This document shows positions 1-15,000 of a stretch of 64,000 bases of DNA, piece by piece (within the stretch, counting starts at the first letter, position 1; each line of letters starts with the position of its first letter). Location of the stretch: assembly GCA_958450365.1 (NCBI GenBank), contig CAUEEP010000914.1:682001-746000 (forward strand), read 5' to 3'. The notes beneath the pieces were generated by a model. That model made no database searches. It saw nothing but the letters and a program-made list of their open reading frames with translations, and was not told the DNA's origin. Source of the stretch: Mesorhabditis belari (lineage: Eukaryota; Nematoda; Chromadorea; Rhabditida; Rhabditidae). Position numbers and translations under genes: made by a program.

Positions 1-3000
1 CGTATCAGTACTATGTACACCACAGCACTACTACTATGTACTATGTATATGATGCCAGTACTTACCAGTACTATGTACATGGTGCCAGTACGTACCTGTA
101 CATAGTACAGGTACGTACTGGCACCATGTACACCAAGCCAGTACGTTGGCTTGGGCTTAGGCGCATCATGTACGCGTACGCGCCAGTACTATGTACCATT
201 TTCCGGGTTCTTCAGGGTGTTCACCTGTTTGTTGATAATCTCATTTTTGAGCGTTTCCGTCTCTTTCCCGTCATCGAGTCGTCCCACGTACTTCAGGGCT
301 TCTTGATTTGAGGCAACCTTGAGAAGCGTATCAATCTTGAAATACTAGAATCCGGTCTCACCTTGATATATTTACAAATGACAGTCTGCCAATGCGAGAG
401 GAGTGCCCGGATGGCCGCTTTGCGATTCGTTTCCTCGTGAAGTTCGGGGAAATTGCTGGGCAAAGGCGAATAGCGAGTTGATGGATTCGCTGTGTAGCTG
501 AAAAGAAAAGCCGTTCACATTTCACGACTCCAACAACTTTACGCTCACCGTAGCAACGCTTGAATCACTTGACAACTCGGGCAACTCGAGAAATTCTTAT
601 GGAATTTCTTCACACTGCTCATACATGATTTGGTGGGTCGAAGAACATTCGGATCGTCGAGTGCCGTTGAGAGAAGCTCTAACAATTTGATGTCACCGTT
701 GATCTCGAATCGATTGATTGCCTAAATGGTTGAAGAATTGAAACTAGCTCAACTGATTCGATAGATACGTCTAGTTCTATCGCCTAGATCTAGATCTAGA
801 TCACCTTTTTCATAGTTTTCGCTATTCTCGTCACTGAGGAGAACCACATAGAAACAGTTGGAGAAATAGCTTCAAAAATCGGGAACTCATTTCGACCAGT
901 CATTTCAAGAGGACGAGCCATGATGAACATCTGAAAAAAGAAGGAATAAGAAGGAATAAGAACGAATCTAGCAACGGGATTGAACTCTTGAGCTTTCAAT
1001 TAAGCTACAGAGCTCTCGATTAAGCTACAGAGCTCTCGATTAAGCTAGAGAGCTCTCGATTAAGCTAGAGAGCTCTCGATTAAGCTAGAGAGCTCTCGAT
1101 TAAGCTAGAGAGCTCTCGATTAAGATACAAGCCAGTCAACTATGACTGTTCTCTATTCAGATTTGCTTTCACTTGTTCTCTATTCAGATTAGCTTCCCTA
1201 CCACATCAATTGATCCATGATTGGCTCTCTAAGAGCTCTGTAGCTTAATCGAGAGCTCTGTAGCTTAATCGAGAGCTCTGTAGCTTAATCGAGAGCTCTG
1301 TAGCTTAATCGAAAGCTCACGAGTTCAATCCTGTTGCTAGATTCATGGATCAATTGATCCTTGCTTTCACTTGTTCTCTATTCAGATTAAGAAAGCTTCC
1401 CCCTACCACATCAATTGATCCATGATTAAGAAGAGTTTTTGTTTGAGACATTTCAACATTCGATGCACACATTGGAATCTCTCCAATTACCTCCAAGAAT
1501 GCGGCGCTGATATTGATGAGAGGCTAAACGTTGAAAGTTGAAACTAGATCGAAACTAGATCGAAACCAGATCAAAACCAGATCAAAACCAGATCAAAACC
1601 AGATCGAAACTAGATCAAAACCTATCAAAACTAGATCAAAACTCGTGCTGGACTCGAACCCAGCGACCTTTCGCTTACCAAGCAACTGTGCTAACCATTA
1701 TACCAAAACGCACTGGAACTCTTTGTATTTTACTCCAGAAGGGGTTAACTGTATCCCTTTTCAAACTACCGTAATTTTGGCTTGTAATTTTGCTTTGTAA
1801 TTTGTTGTTTGTACTTTTTCGGAGTACTTTAAGGTCTTAAGATTAGTCTATCTTTTTAACTATCTAATACAATAGTAGAATTGCTTTCATAGTATATAAT
1901 CGTAGCTTTCTAGGAGTACTGTAACTTCCAGAGTACAGTAGTTTGTCAAGAATCCTTTAGAATCCTTTAGAATCCTTTAGAATCCTGTAGGATCCTGTAG
2001 AATCCTTTAGAATCCTTTAGAATCCTGTAGAATCCTGTAGAATCCTTTAGAATCCTGTAGAATCCTGTAGAATCCTGTAGAATCCTGTAGAATCCTGTAG
2101 AATACTACAACCATATTAGAATATTAGTCTTATGTTTATTGTAACTCCTTGTAAGTACGGTAACTCTTTGTAAGTACAGTAGCTTTTCATAGGGTATGAC
2201 AGTTAACTTTAGAGAAGTACTGTAACTTCCTGAGTACGATATTCCATCATCCTACCCTTAAATCCAAATTGTACATCTCCTTTGCTAGTCGACAAGTCGC
2301 CCAATTCGTTGTGCTCTTTGACTGGAGTCTAAAATAATCAATTATTTACTTACTCAGCGCACTTTGTGCTCATCTTTTCACATCAAAACACTTCTCTTCT
2401 AGTGCACTACCTTTGCGTCAAGAAATCGAGTGTATTTCGATCAAAAAAGCGCAGATATTGAGCAGCAAGTTCACCCTGGCGTTTGTACGAGAGCTAAAAA
2501 TCAAAAGATACGGTACTACACTACTGGACAATGAAATATGATATTTGAAAAAAGATCGTCACTTTCGCGCGTCTGTAACTCCCTTATCTTTACCATATTT
2601 CTAAATATTAATCTTATCATTGTGTAGCCCTTGAAAAGAGCTTTAAGAAAATGTATAACACTAATAGTTTAAACTCAAAGACAAGGGAGTTAGAGACGCG
2701 CAAAAGTGACGATCGTTTTTTCAAATATCATATTTCATTGTCCAGTACTGTACCATTGAATCACACGGTCTCCCAAGAAATTATAAAGATCAAAGTAGAA
2801 ATATATTTCTTACAACTATTTCTATTGACAAGAAGATAGATTTCTTTTTTTTGAGGTCAAAGCGATGAATCAATCTCGGTCGATCAACTCAGAGTTAGAT
2901 TTGTGATCAAAATAACCTCATAGAATCTCAAAATCTACGACACAGACCACCGAACGAGCCCTGAGAAGCTAGATAACTAGGCTGACTAAGCTGGATCACT

Positions 3001-6000
3001 AGGCTCACCTTGGTTTGGTTTATTTGGCCTTGATAGGTTGAACACCGCTGTCGATTGACTTAGCCGATTGACCTAGCCGATTGACCTAGCCAATTGACCT
3101 AGCCAATTGACCTAGCCAATTGACCTAGCCAATTGACCTAGCCAATTGACCTAGCCGATTGACCTATGGAGCAAGGTTGTAGGTACAAGAGTGTTAGGCT
3201 TTATAGCTACACTACTGGACAATGAAATATGATATTTGAAAAACTCTTTCGCACTTTCGCGCGTCTGTAACTCCCTTGTCTTTACCATATTTCTAAATAT
3301 TAATCTTACCATTGTGTAGCCCTTGAAAAGAGCTTTAACAAAAATGTAGAACACTAATAGTTTAAACTCAAAGACAATGGAGTTAGAGACGCGCGAAGGT
3401 GACGATCTTTTTTTTCAAATATGTAAACAGTACTCCTTTTTACCTTTAACGTTTGACCATTCGAATCTCGGATGGTATTCGTGTGGAATTGCCCCGAATC
3501 AACTCGAACAAGAAGAACACTTGCCGTGTTTGATGTCTCGCTTGAGTTACAAGAGAAAAGACACAAATGAATCGTTGGAATCTACAAGATTTGTAGATTA
3601 AGAAGTACAATAGTAAAATTGTTATTGAGCAAATTGAGCAAAATCATTGATCAAAGCTTTTTACCGTAAAGTTCGCTAAAATCAATGTCCGATCACTTTT
3701 ATCCGCAAAGAGTGTCGCGGTGAGTGGTTGACGATGTTTTGCGAAAGTGCACTGTCGATAGAGGCACTGAAATCGAAACAAAGGATGGTAGAGCTTTGAG
3801 TTCTGCTTAGAGAAGAATTCAATCGAAGCATTTCGTCAAACCTGAGCCAAGTAAGCTGGATGAAGGTTGGTCAAACTTCTCGACACGCTTAGCAACAGCT
3901 TATCCAACGCCTCCAGACCTAGTGGAGTGAGTAGGAGCTGGAAAAGAGACCAGACTTTAAAATCCAGAAATACATAAATCCAGAAATCCAGAAATCTTGA
4001 AATCCAGAAATCCAGAAATCTAGAAATCTAAAAATCCAGAAATCCAGAAATCTAGAAATCCAGAAATCTTGAAATCCAGAAATCTAGAAATCTAGAAATC
4101 TAGAAATCTTGAAATCCAGAAACCCAGAAATCCAGAAATCCAGAAATCTAGAAATCTAGAAATCCAGAAATCCAGAAATCCAGAAATCTAGAAATCTAGA
4201 AATCTAGAAATCCAGAAATACAGAGATCTAGAAATCTAGAAATCTTGAAATCCAGAAACCCAGAAATCCAGAAATCCAGAAATTTAGAAATCCAGAAATC
4301 CAGAAATCCAGAAATCTAAAAATCCAAAAATCTCAAAACCTCTCACCTTTGCCTCATCCCCAAATTTCCCACAAATGCCCAAATTGTGTCTTTGATCGAT
4401 TGCCGAGTTCTTTCTCTCGAAATTTTCCATCCGATTGTCCAATGAACGCAAGTGTAACTCACTGATTCCATCGTTAAGCTGAATGTTTAATAAAGATTTC
4501 GACTTATCGAAATCTATCGAAATAAAGCCTAGATCACCGAATTTGTATTATTTTCCCTAATAGTAGTGGCACCGAGTTGATGTAGCGCACCTCACTGAGT
4601 TGAGCACCTCACAATTTACCGTATTCTCGGTCAATTGAAGATCTTGGTCTGATTAGTAGTTTCGAGGCTGAGGCTAAGTCTGAGGCTAAACCTGAGCCTG
4701 AGCCTGAGCCTAAGCCTAAGTCTGAGCCTAGTGCACCCCACCTCACCGAGTTGATGACTATTTTACGATTTCCAATTTTTCACAGAACCTCAACACTCAA
4801 ATCCCCCACAAGATCTCATCGTCAGCTACATTTTTCGACCTCAAATCGATAGGTTCTGATAAGCGGTTTTCGAGATTTCAATGAATTTACGCGAAGCTTA
4901 GAGTGCACTACTATTAGAGAAAAAAAGGTAAGCAAAAAAAAAACCTTTCTCTTCTCAATTTTTCGCTGTTTTCTCCACTCGTCAAGTGTGCCAAATTTTG
5001 AGCAAAATTGCGGTGGGTTGGCGGTATCTGCAAAGAGAATAGCAATGGAGATTGCAGCGTACTGTAAAGTTGTAAAGGTACTAGATGTCAAGGTCTTTCT
5101 ATAGTCACTTACTATAGCTGGTCTTACTGTAGTTACGGTTGATCTATAGCCACTCACCGAATTTCTCCAATTCATATTTGTCCAAAAAGCGTGCATATGC
5201 TTTGATCGTTTCAGCCGAGTTTAATAGCGATTTTCCGAAATGAGTTTCCTAAAATTTTATTGTTAATCTTATGGTTACCGTAAATATTGGATTGGTGAAT
5301 TGAAAACTGCGGACTATTGCCATAGAACTTTACAAAGAACTATAGCTACGTAAGCATACTGTAGAGTTAGGATTCTATTGGGTTGGTGAATTGAAAACCG
5401 CCGGCTATTGCCATATGTGACAGTTTGAGGACTTTCTTCAAAAGAAACCCATTTTGGTGTCAATGGAAAAGTTGTAGAGAATCAAAAATCAAGCTTATAT
5501 CCAAATTTTCAGAACGATTCGAAAACTGGTTTTCAAGAAATGTCAAATTTTCGATTTTCGATTATGAGTTTTCACAAAACTTGCATTTTAAGCGAAACTA
5601 CTAAGTGTATCTTTTTGGAAATTTGGCTATAAGCCTAATTTTTGATTCTCTACAACTTTTCTATTGACACCAAAATGGGTTTCTTTTGAAGAAAGTGCTC
5701 AAACTGAGAGTCCTTCTCCAGTCTCCAGTCTTCCATTTTTGAGTCTCACACTTGTCTCACACACAAACCAAAGCCCTACTACAAAAGAGGAATCCGCAAA
5801 ATTGCCTGTAAAATGGGCAGAAGTCGGGCAATAATAATGAAAATTATTTGGAATTAATTGATGGTTTTTCTGTTGAATAAATTTTAGTTCAAAGTCCCGC
5901 AGTTTTCAATTCACCAACCCAATAGATATTGGGTTGCCCAGTTATGAATGAACAAATTCAAAAACTTTTTATATCAAAATGTAGAGGAGATCTTCAGCTT

Positions 6001-9000
6001 TCGAATAATACTCATATATATCTTTTTTTTTTGATTTCGGTATCTTGAGAAATTTACAAAATAGTAAAAACGCGCATTCATAACTGGACAATCAAATCTA
6101 AACACTTTAAACAAATCTTTAAACAAATCTAAACAAATCTAAACAAATCTTCAACAAATCCTATTCTATCAAATCCTATCCAATTATCCAATTATCCAAT
6201 TGTACCTCATTTTCCGAGAAAGCCGAGTAAAATGAGAGGGTTGAGCCAAACTCTGACTTGTATTCGCCCGTCTGAAAAGCTTTGAAAGTTGAAAAATTTT
6301 CAAAATTTTATGATAAAAGCTTTAAAGGTAACTGAGCAGAAAGGAAATTTGCAAATTTCAAAGAATTCTCCACCTCAAAACTGTTCTTTCTGTGTAAATC
6401 GATTGCCACATGGCGACGTGTGTAGGCGAGATGAGGTGAATTGATGAGAATCATGCTAAAATCTAGATTTTAAGAAAATCCGCCACAGTACACCGCTAGA
6501 TATCTAGAGTACAGTATCTAGAGTACAATATCTAGAGTACAATATCTAGAGTACAATATCTAGAGTACAATATCTAGAGTACAATATCTAGAGTACAATA
6601 TCTAGAGTACAATATCTAGAGTACAATATCTAGAGTACAATATCTAGGGTACAGTATCTAGAGTACAATATCTAGAGTACAATATCTAGAGTACAATATC
6701 TAGAGTACAATATCTAGAGTACAATATCTAGAGTACAATATCTAGATACTGTACTTATCTAGCGATGTACTGTAGTGATTGGATTGTACACTACTTAATC
6801 AAATACAAATATTTGATTGCAAATTGCAGCACTAGTACAAGAAAAAAATCACTCACGATTGACTCTCTTGTAAAATCGATTGCAAAAAACCCGGTTGTTG
6901 TCCAAATGGATTGATTTTCTGCGTCATAATCTCCAAATTTTCATGTTCCCAAAAGGTTTTCCCGCTAAAAATATGGAAAATTTATCGAATCTATCAAAAT
7001 CTCTTTAAAAGTCTTTCTTTAAAGTCTTTAAAAGTCTAAAAGCATACACTTTGTCCAGTTCGGCAAAGAAACGAGTGCCTCCAGAGCATGTACATTCGTT
7101 TGTAGAGCTGAAAGGTGATCAAATTTTATAGATTAAAGAAAAGCGAAAAAGTTTTCAGGCCTTGTCTGGTTCTGAGCTAGGTTTCTTTATTCTGAGCTAG
7201 GTTTCTTGACTTGTACTCTGATTTGGTCTTAATTTGATCTTAATTTGATCTTAATTTGATCTTAATTTGGTCTCATTTTGGTCTTAATTTGGTCTTAATT
7301 TGGTCCAAAAAGTCAAAGCAAAATTAAAAGAGATCTATTTACTGTCAAATAATCACAGTTTTCGATCATATTGATGAGACTTTGAGGGGTTGGGACAAAT
7401 GCGACCTTTTTTTGCGCAACTGGACATTTGCGCACCTTTTTTTTGCTGGAAAAGGCCTTAGGCAAGGCCGTAGAGCTTCGAAAATATTTCCATATAAGGG
7501 AATCGTATGCGTAGATTCCGAATTTCGACAAATCAGACCTCGCTGACACGTCAAATTTGGGCTAAAAGGCAAAAACTGCGGAAAAGCGTTAAGTTGCGTA
7601 GTTTGTGCCTTTTAGCCCAAATTTGACGTGTCAGCGAGGTCTGATTTGTCGAAATTCGGAATCTACGCATACGATTCCCTTCCATGAAAACGTTTTTGAA
7701 GCTCTACGGCCTTTTCCAGCAAAAAAAGGTGCGCAAATGTCCAGGTGCGCAAAAAAAAGGTCGCATTTGTCCCACCCCCCAGTTTTCGATGATATTGATG
7801 AGATTTTGAAGAATTTTTTCAAATTCTATTTGAAATCGTAACGAATTTCTCTGTTTTCTCAAAATTTCCTATCAAAATGATGCTTTAATCGGATTTTGAT
7901 CGAAAATGGGAAAAGATTACCGCTCGATAACAATAATTTGGTTTAAAGTTTGACTTTGACCAGTACACAATGCAATTCTTAATCTCAAAAAAACCCATTT
8001 AGACTAAAAAATTTGGATTCTTGTTGACTAAAGAGCTCTTTTTTTGAGTTTAGAACTACTATTAGGCTGTTATTTTTCAACAGAAGTATGAAAAAAGGAA
8101 TGGAAACACTTTCTAGACAGTTTTAGACAGCTAAGACAGTCAAATATCTTGTCGATTGAGTGAAAACAGATCAGAAATCAGTCAAAAAGTATTTCCGTAG
8201 CCTATTTATCTTTCCCTGTATCTACAACGAAGCCTCTTCTAGTCATAATATTATAATTCATCATCTGAACCGCCTATTAAAGCCGTTTTTTTTTGATTGA
8301 ATCGAAATCGAAACATAATCGAAACAAACTTCTGCAGAAAATAAAGCCTTTTTGTTGCTGCATCGTGCTTTCGAAGAAACTCCGATTGTTCCATTGGAGA
8401 GGGATCGTTTTGATCTCTAGGCAGCTAAAGAAAAACTTTCTATACGTTTTATGGAAAATATATTACCGTAATCTCAATCGCTACATTGTCAATAGATAGT
8501 TTCGCAGCTTCGATCCAATTTTGAGCATCCTCATTGTGGATGAGAGTTGAGGCTTGGATCTAGGCAAGATTACAATAGTTTGGAAACGTATAAAGAGTAC
8601 AAAGTACTTCCGCAGCTAGACAGCCTATAGAAAAATCGTTTACCTTTGGCACTTTGACAGTAATTGTTTCAACAAATCGTCCCTGATGAACATTGCATAG
8701 TGTGAAGCGTAGAGGATCGATTTCAAGCTAAAACAATGGCCTGTACTACTTTTAGAAAAGCTTAGCTTCAGCTTCAACTTAGCTTAGTTTAGCTTAGCTT
8801 AACTTAAGCTTAGCTTAGCTTAGCTTAGCTTCAGCTTCAGCTTAGCTTAGCTTCAGCTTCAGCTTCAGCTTAGCTTAGCTTTGCTTAGCTTGGCTTCAAC
8901 TTAGCTTAACTTAGCTTAGCTTTAGTTTCAGCTTAGCTTAACTTAGCTTAGCTTCAGCTTTGCTTAGCTTAGTTTCAACTTAGCTTAACTTAGCTTAGTT

Positions 9001-12000
9001 TAGCTTAGCTTAGTTTAGTTTAGTTTAGCTTAGCTTAGCTTTAGCTTAGTTTAACATAGCCTAGCTTAGCTTTGCTTAGCTTCAGCTTTGCTTAACTTAG
9101 CTTAGCTTCAACTTAGCTTAGCTTTAGTTATCAATACCGCTAATAGGGTCCTCTGTTCAACAATATCTATTTGAATCGATCCAAGTGAGACACGAAGATT
9201 TCTGTATTTGAGTGCTTCTTCACTCGGGCACAAGTGAGTTTCCTTGTTTTTACATCTAAAATTGATAACATAAACATTTTTTGTCATAGAAATCACCTCT
9301 CCGGGTGTGCCCCATGCTGGCAAATGTTGAAACGATCGGGTAAACGAAAATCCTCATCCGGTGACAACATCACCAAGAAAAGCGAGTCGAGAAATTGAAC
9401 CAATTGCACAACCTGTGCAATATAGAAATTAGAGACCCTATAGAAATTTCGAGATTGATTCCTACATGTGCTGGTAATAGCCTTGCTTGCACATCGCCGA
9501 CAATCACTTCCATCAACCACGCGTACTCGTTCACTGCCATGTCCCAGGGTACATTGATTGGAGAAAACATTGCGTGACCTGGAAACAGAGTTGACAATGA
9601 GCGACAATGAGCGACAATGAGTAGAGCGAAATCGAGTTTTGACCTCTAAATTGCAATCCGGATAGTGTTGCGTATCCGTCGTGTTCAGCCAAGAAACCTT
9701 TATTGAAATGAGCGATAGCTGTGCCGATGCCGACCTAGGAACAGAGAATTTCATTCTATTATAAGCTTTCCACTTACCTGTACCATAGTTTCATTGAAGT
9801 TTTTCTTCATCTCAACGACGAGTTGCTCGGCAAGCACTGTGGGACAAGCTTCTAGAAAAGATATATCGAGATCTTTAGATCTATTCGCTACCTCTAATCT
9901 CCTGAGCACTACTCGGTCGTCTCATCTCACTCGTTGGCATATGCGTGAGTAGATGAGCTCGTACATTGTGGATCCGAATTGCGAGAGTGATGTCAATCGG
10001 TCGATAGTACTCGAGTGGACTGTTCACCTAGGATGGAGTTAGATTAGAACTAGATTAGAGCTAGGTTTGATTGTTTCAAAGGACAGGACCAGGATCCGAT
10101 CAAGGTCAATAGCTTGCCTGTATCAAGCTTGTCAATAACTTGCCTGTGTCAAGCTTGTCAAAAACTTGCCAACCTTTCCAAATAAGCCCGGTTGTGGCAC
10201 CTCATTGTCGGCTGTTGTCACATCAGTTAGTTGATCGTAGAAACCAAAATAGTTATTCTTGAGTTCGACGATGATTTTGATGATCATTCCCGTCAACATC
10301 ACCTAACATTGATATAGTTTATAGGCTGTTTATAGGCTATTTATAGGCTAAAATTTTACCATTGATCCCTCAACTTCTAATGCGACATCGAGGCTATCAG
10401 TGGGCAAATCTTTTGGATGAGTTGGACCTTTGTGAGAGAATTCCTAGAAGATTATTTCGATTTGAGTTAGCAATTTCAATCCAACTCCACCTCAACAACA
10501 TGATACGGTAGATCGGTGGGGAATTTCCCAGGCATTGGATGAAAACAGTGCGTGAAGAGTGCCTCAAAACGCTCGGTGCGCCAGATCTCGAACCAGGAGG
10601 GCTAAAATCTCGAAATACTTGAGCAATATAATACCGGGCTTTAGAAGTTGCTGTAACTATAACAAAATAACTAACTAAAGTAACTTTAATAGTCATTTTA
10701 TTGTGGATCACTTCATTCCCCGACAAAGCTATTACAACAAAGCTATTACAACAAAGCCATTCCAATAGTCTAAGATCTTTTCTAGTGCCGTAGACTTAAC
10801 AAACGAATGCTTTAAGTAAACTCACATCATTGCTGACAAGTCCTTTCGTTGATGGAGCTGCTAAACGATCAGCGTTACACGTGTTAAACAAAGAGGCCAG
10901 AATCGGTTGCATTGAGCTTTGATTGGGCAATCTGAATCGAATTGGTTTATAGGTGAATGAAAGAGGAAAATGAATAAAAATAAAATGAAACTCACCGTAA
11001 TCTAACAGCCAACTCCCTTTCGGCACTCAAAAAGTACGAGGTTTTGATGGTTTTCGGGAGAAAATCGATGAATGGTAGAACAAAATCTAAAATCATTCAA
11101 TTGCTGACTAAAATCACGCCATTGTTGACTAAAATCATTCCATTTCTGACTAAAATCACTCCATTGCTGACGTATGCAAGCTTGAAACCAGTAAAATTCA
11201 TACTCGCGTTTATGCTTTAACAAGAATCTTCTTACAAAAAGCTTTACCCAAGTTTTACCTAAGTTGGGCTCGAACTAGGACCAAAAAAAATAGCGATTAG
11301 TTTGAAAGGCCAGCGCACTAACCACTTGGCCACGACAACATATCAATGGTGGACGTAAGTTCGCTTGACACTCGCTCAGTCAGATAATTAACGAAACACT
11401 TCAAAAGCTTAGGTTTAGACTTTAAATGAATTTAAATCGAAAATTCATTTAAATTCAAATTAGAACTCATTACTTAAAAACGCTATTCGGAATCAGCAAA
11501 AAAATTTACTAAAAAATAGGCTAGATAGTAAATAAACAACGATCCCTAAGTTAGTAATTTAAAAAAAAAGATAACTGAGTTTGGCATGAAAAAAGGGGAT
11601 AAAGCATGAATTTTACTAGTTCCTATGCAAGCTAAAAAGCTTTAGAATATTGAAGCTGAAACTTCAAATATGTACTGACATGTATGTGCTTCAAATATGT
11701 ACGACAATACAGAAAAATCCTTACTAAACGATAGCTTTTCGCCAACAATGGCTGCTTCGACTCCTTCGGGTTGAACGCCAACTTGAGTATCCACCCAGTT
11801 ACCCTCATTTAGCCAAAGAATGACCTAAAATGGAAATTGATTAGATGATCTAGATGATTAGACGATCTAGATGATTAGATGATTAGATCTAGATGATTAG
11901 ATGATTAGCTCTAGACGATTAGATGCTCTAGACGATTAGATGATCTAGATGATCTAGATGATTAGATGATCTAGATGATCTAGATGATCTAGATGATCTA

Positions 12001-15000
12001 GATGAGCTAGATGATTAGATGATTAGATCTAGATGATCTAGATGATTTGATGATCTAAATGATTAGATGATTAGATGATTAGATGATTAGATGATCTAGA
12101 TGATTAGATGACCTGCCTAGCTTGATCTAGACTAGCTTTGTCTAGATCTAAAATCTGAAATGAGGCAAGTCTTTTCAAAAACAACTCCCAAACTACAGTA
12201 GCTTTCCTGGGGTCACTTTTTAAAGCTCTAAAACTGAGCTTTAAAGTCCTTCAAACACATCTACAATTTCGAGAATCTCACCTCAAAATTATCCGGCACA
12301 TAGACATCAAAAGAGACAGTGTACGGGACAAAACGGGTCAAATCGGACGGTTCATCACCGATCCAATCGTTGATCAGATCCTAGAATTGCTAGAATTGTT
12401 AGAATTATTAGAATAGCTGAATTATCTGCAGAAGAATATTCTTTGTGATATTTCATACATTGAAAAAGCGTTTATGATCCCAGACAAGCCACATGGTCGC
12501 TTTCGAGAGGCCGAGACGAACCTAGAAATTGGACTTCATAGGACTAAGTAGGATTGCATTAGGACTAAGTAGGATTACAATAGGACTCAATAGGACTTCA
12601 TAGAACTAAGTAGGATTGCATTAGGACTCAATAGGACTTCATAGAACTAAGTAGGATTACAATAGGACTAAGTAAGACTTTATAGGACTACAATAGTGTA
12701 AGGCTACTGTAGCCTAGTCACCTATGGATACTGTAGGGTTACTGTAGCCTGTAGCTTGCTTAGATTTCGAAACTCGAACCTTCCACGTCTGTTTCGCGTT
12801 GTACTCTTTCGGGTACTCGATATCGCACCCCATCGACAGGGTTTCACATTGTAAAAGGCGGCGATTGATGAGAGACGTTGTACTTTCCACCTAGATTTGT
12901 AGAATTTGTACTGACAATGAACATAGTTCAAAAAAGTGATGCTTTTTATCAAAATCTATCTAGTTTTCTTTTTATCTAAGTCTCACATTGAGCAAAGAGA
13001 GATTCGTGGTCCACGAGAATCCATTCGGTTGGGTGATCCACCAGATTGTGCTCTAGAAAGAGAAAAGTTGAGTAAGCTACAGTAATCTAAGTAAGCTGAG
13101 TAAGCTACAGTAATCTAAGTAAGCTGAGTAAGCTACAGTAATCTAAGCTGAGTAAGCTACCCTAGCTACTTGAGTGTCATAGCAAGAGGCTACAGTAGCC
13201 TATGACTAATATGACTAATATGACTACTTCTACAATGTTTATAAAGAATTTAGAATATTAAATTAAACTTTAGAACATCTTTAAACATCAAAAATCAATT
13301 TTTATGACTTTTATGGCAACTCACCTCCATCGAGCTACCCGGTTTACACCGTGTGTGCATGCTTTCCAATTGATCCCCCCGCAGAAACCATAAGTCAATA
13401 GTGGTGACGTTGAGCAAAACGACACGAATCTCATGAATGATTCGGATACGAGGTTCACCTAAAAGACTCAGATTAGCCAAGCTTGCACAAAAGTTTTCTT
13501 GTCTAGATACCGTAAAAACTCTAATAGAACGGTTTCCTATATAAGTGTCGCATAGTCTTTTTACTCCCAAACAAACGCTCATATCTCGACACTAGTACCT
13601 TTGTTTCTGCGTGCTTAGGTATCAAATTAAAGTAGAGAGAATGGGTGATTTTTTGAGATATAACAGATATTTTTAGCATTAACCAGCACTTAGAAAAAAA
13701 TGATTGAAAAATGATGAAAAAAAGTCTAGATTTACGTAGTCTAGATTTACGGTAGTCTGTCTAGAATTACGGTAGTCTGTCTAGATTACGGTAGTTTGTC
13801 TAGAATTACGGCAGTCTAGATCTACGGTAGCTTTCAGTTGTTCAACTCTTTGCTTACCTCTTTTTGGCATTTCCGTAACGGTTGCAGTTTGGAAATTCGG
13901 CGGGAAGAAAAACGAGTACATTTTGAAGCGTTGCGCCTCAGCCCATGGCCCGTACGAGAACACCTAAACACTAGCCTATCTTGTTTAGATGTCTAACTTT
14001 TACTCGTTTTCTAAAAGTTCTCTAAAAGTTTCCCCACTTACCGTATTTTGTCCAAATCTCCAGACGGACTCCCAAACGGGTCGTCGCTCGTGCAGTGATT
14101 GCTGATCGGCTGTTTCGATTCCTAGAAGAAGCCAATTTTTCCATTCTACCGTTGCCTCACTCACCCAAAATGTCCATTGTATAGAAAATCTCCAATTTCG
14201 CCGTTTGTACCACCGAGAACCCGTCGCCCATTGTGCGCGGTGGTTCATCGACCCGATCGCCTAAATATTTTCAATTTCATTTTTTCTGAATAAGTTATCA
14301 AAATGCTTTCAAGATATTTTTCAATTACCGTATTTCTTCGAATAGAAGACCGGGTAAAGAGTATCATCGCGTACTGCTGCGTAGCAGCTCTTTTAAAAAT
14401 TTCTTTTCTGCATAAAAGCTTTCAATCAAGTGCTATAGAGCTGGAAAATGACTCAAAAATACCACATGAGCTAACAGATTTTTGAGCCATTTTCCAGCTC
14501 TATAGCACTTGATTGAAAGCTTTTATGCAGAAAAGAAATTTTAAAAAGGGCTGCTACGCAGCAGTACGCGATGATACTCTTTACCCGGTCTTCTATTCGA
14601 AGAAATACGGTATAAACCCGCCATTTCCCCATTTCGGGCGGGAGATGGTGGGTGTATAATCGAATAGCACCGCTTTCAAACTCACCAGAATATTCAGCAC
14701 TTTTATGAAAGGAGGCTTGCACATTTTCGGTCACTGAATTCACGTGCAACTCGGCCCGATCGTTTGTCGATGGAGCGAGGAAGATTTTCGCTGAAAATTA
14801 CCAAGAAATGACCAAGAAATGACCAAGAAATGCGTTTAAAATATTTGTGCATGAGCAACTCACATTGAAAATTCTCAAAAGAGAGCGCAAAGATGTATGG
14901 TAGAAGCTTATTTCCGAAAGTGCACTTCCCAGCTGAGATCTCCAACGAAATCACTCCGACAAAAGCCCACAAACGATCCCAGTGCTCTTCGGCTTTTCGG

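Noticed and set aside
36..311. 91-codon plus-strand ORF at the left edge
   Set aside because: Lies over a GTAC repeat and antisense to a good lpd-3 exon.
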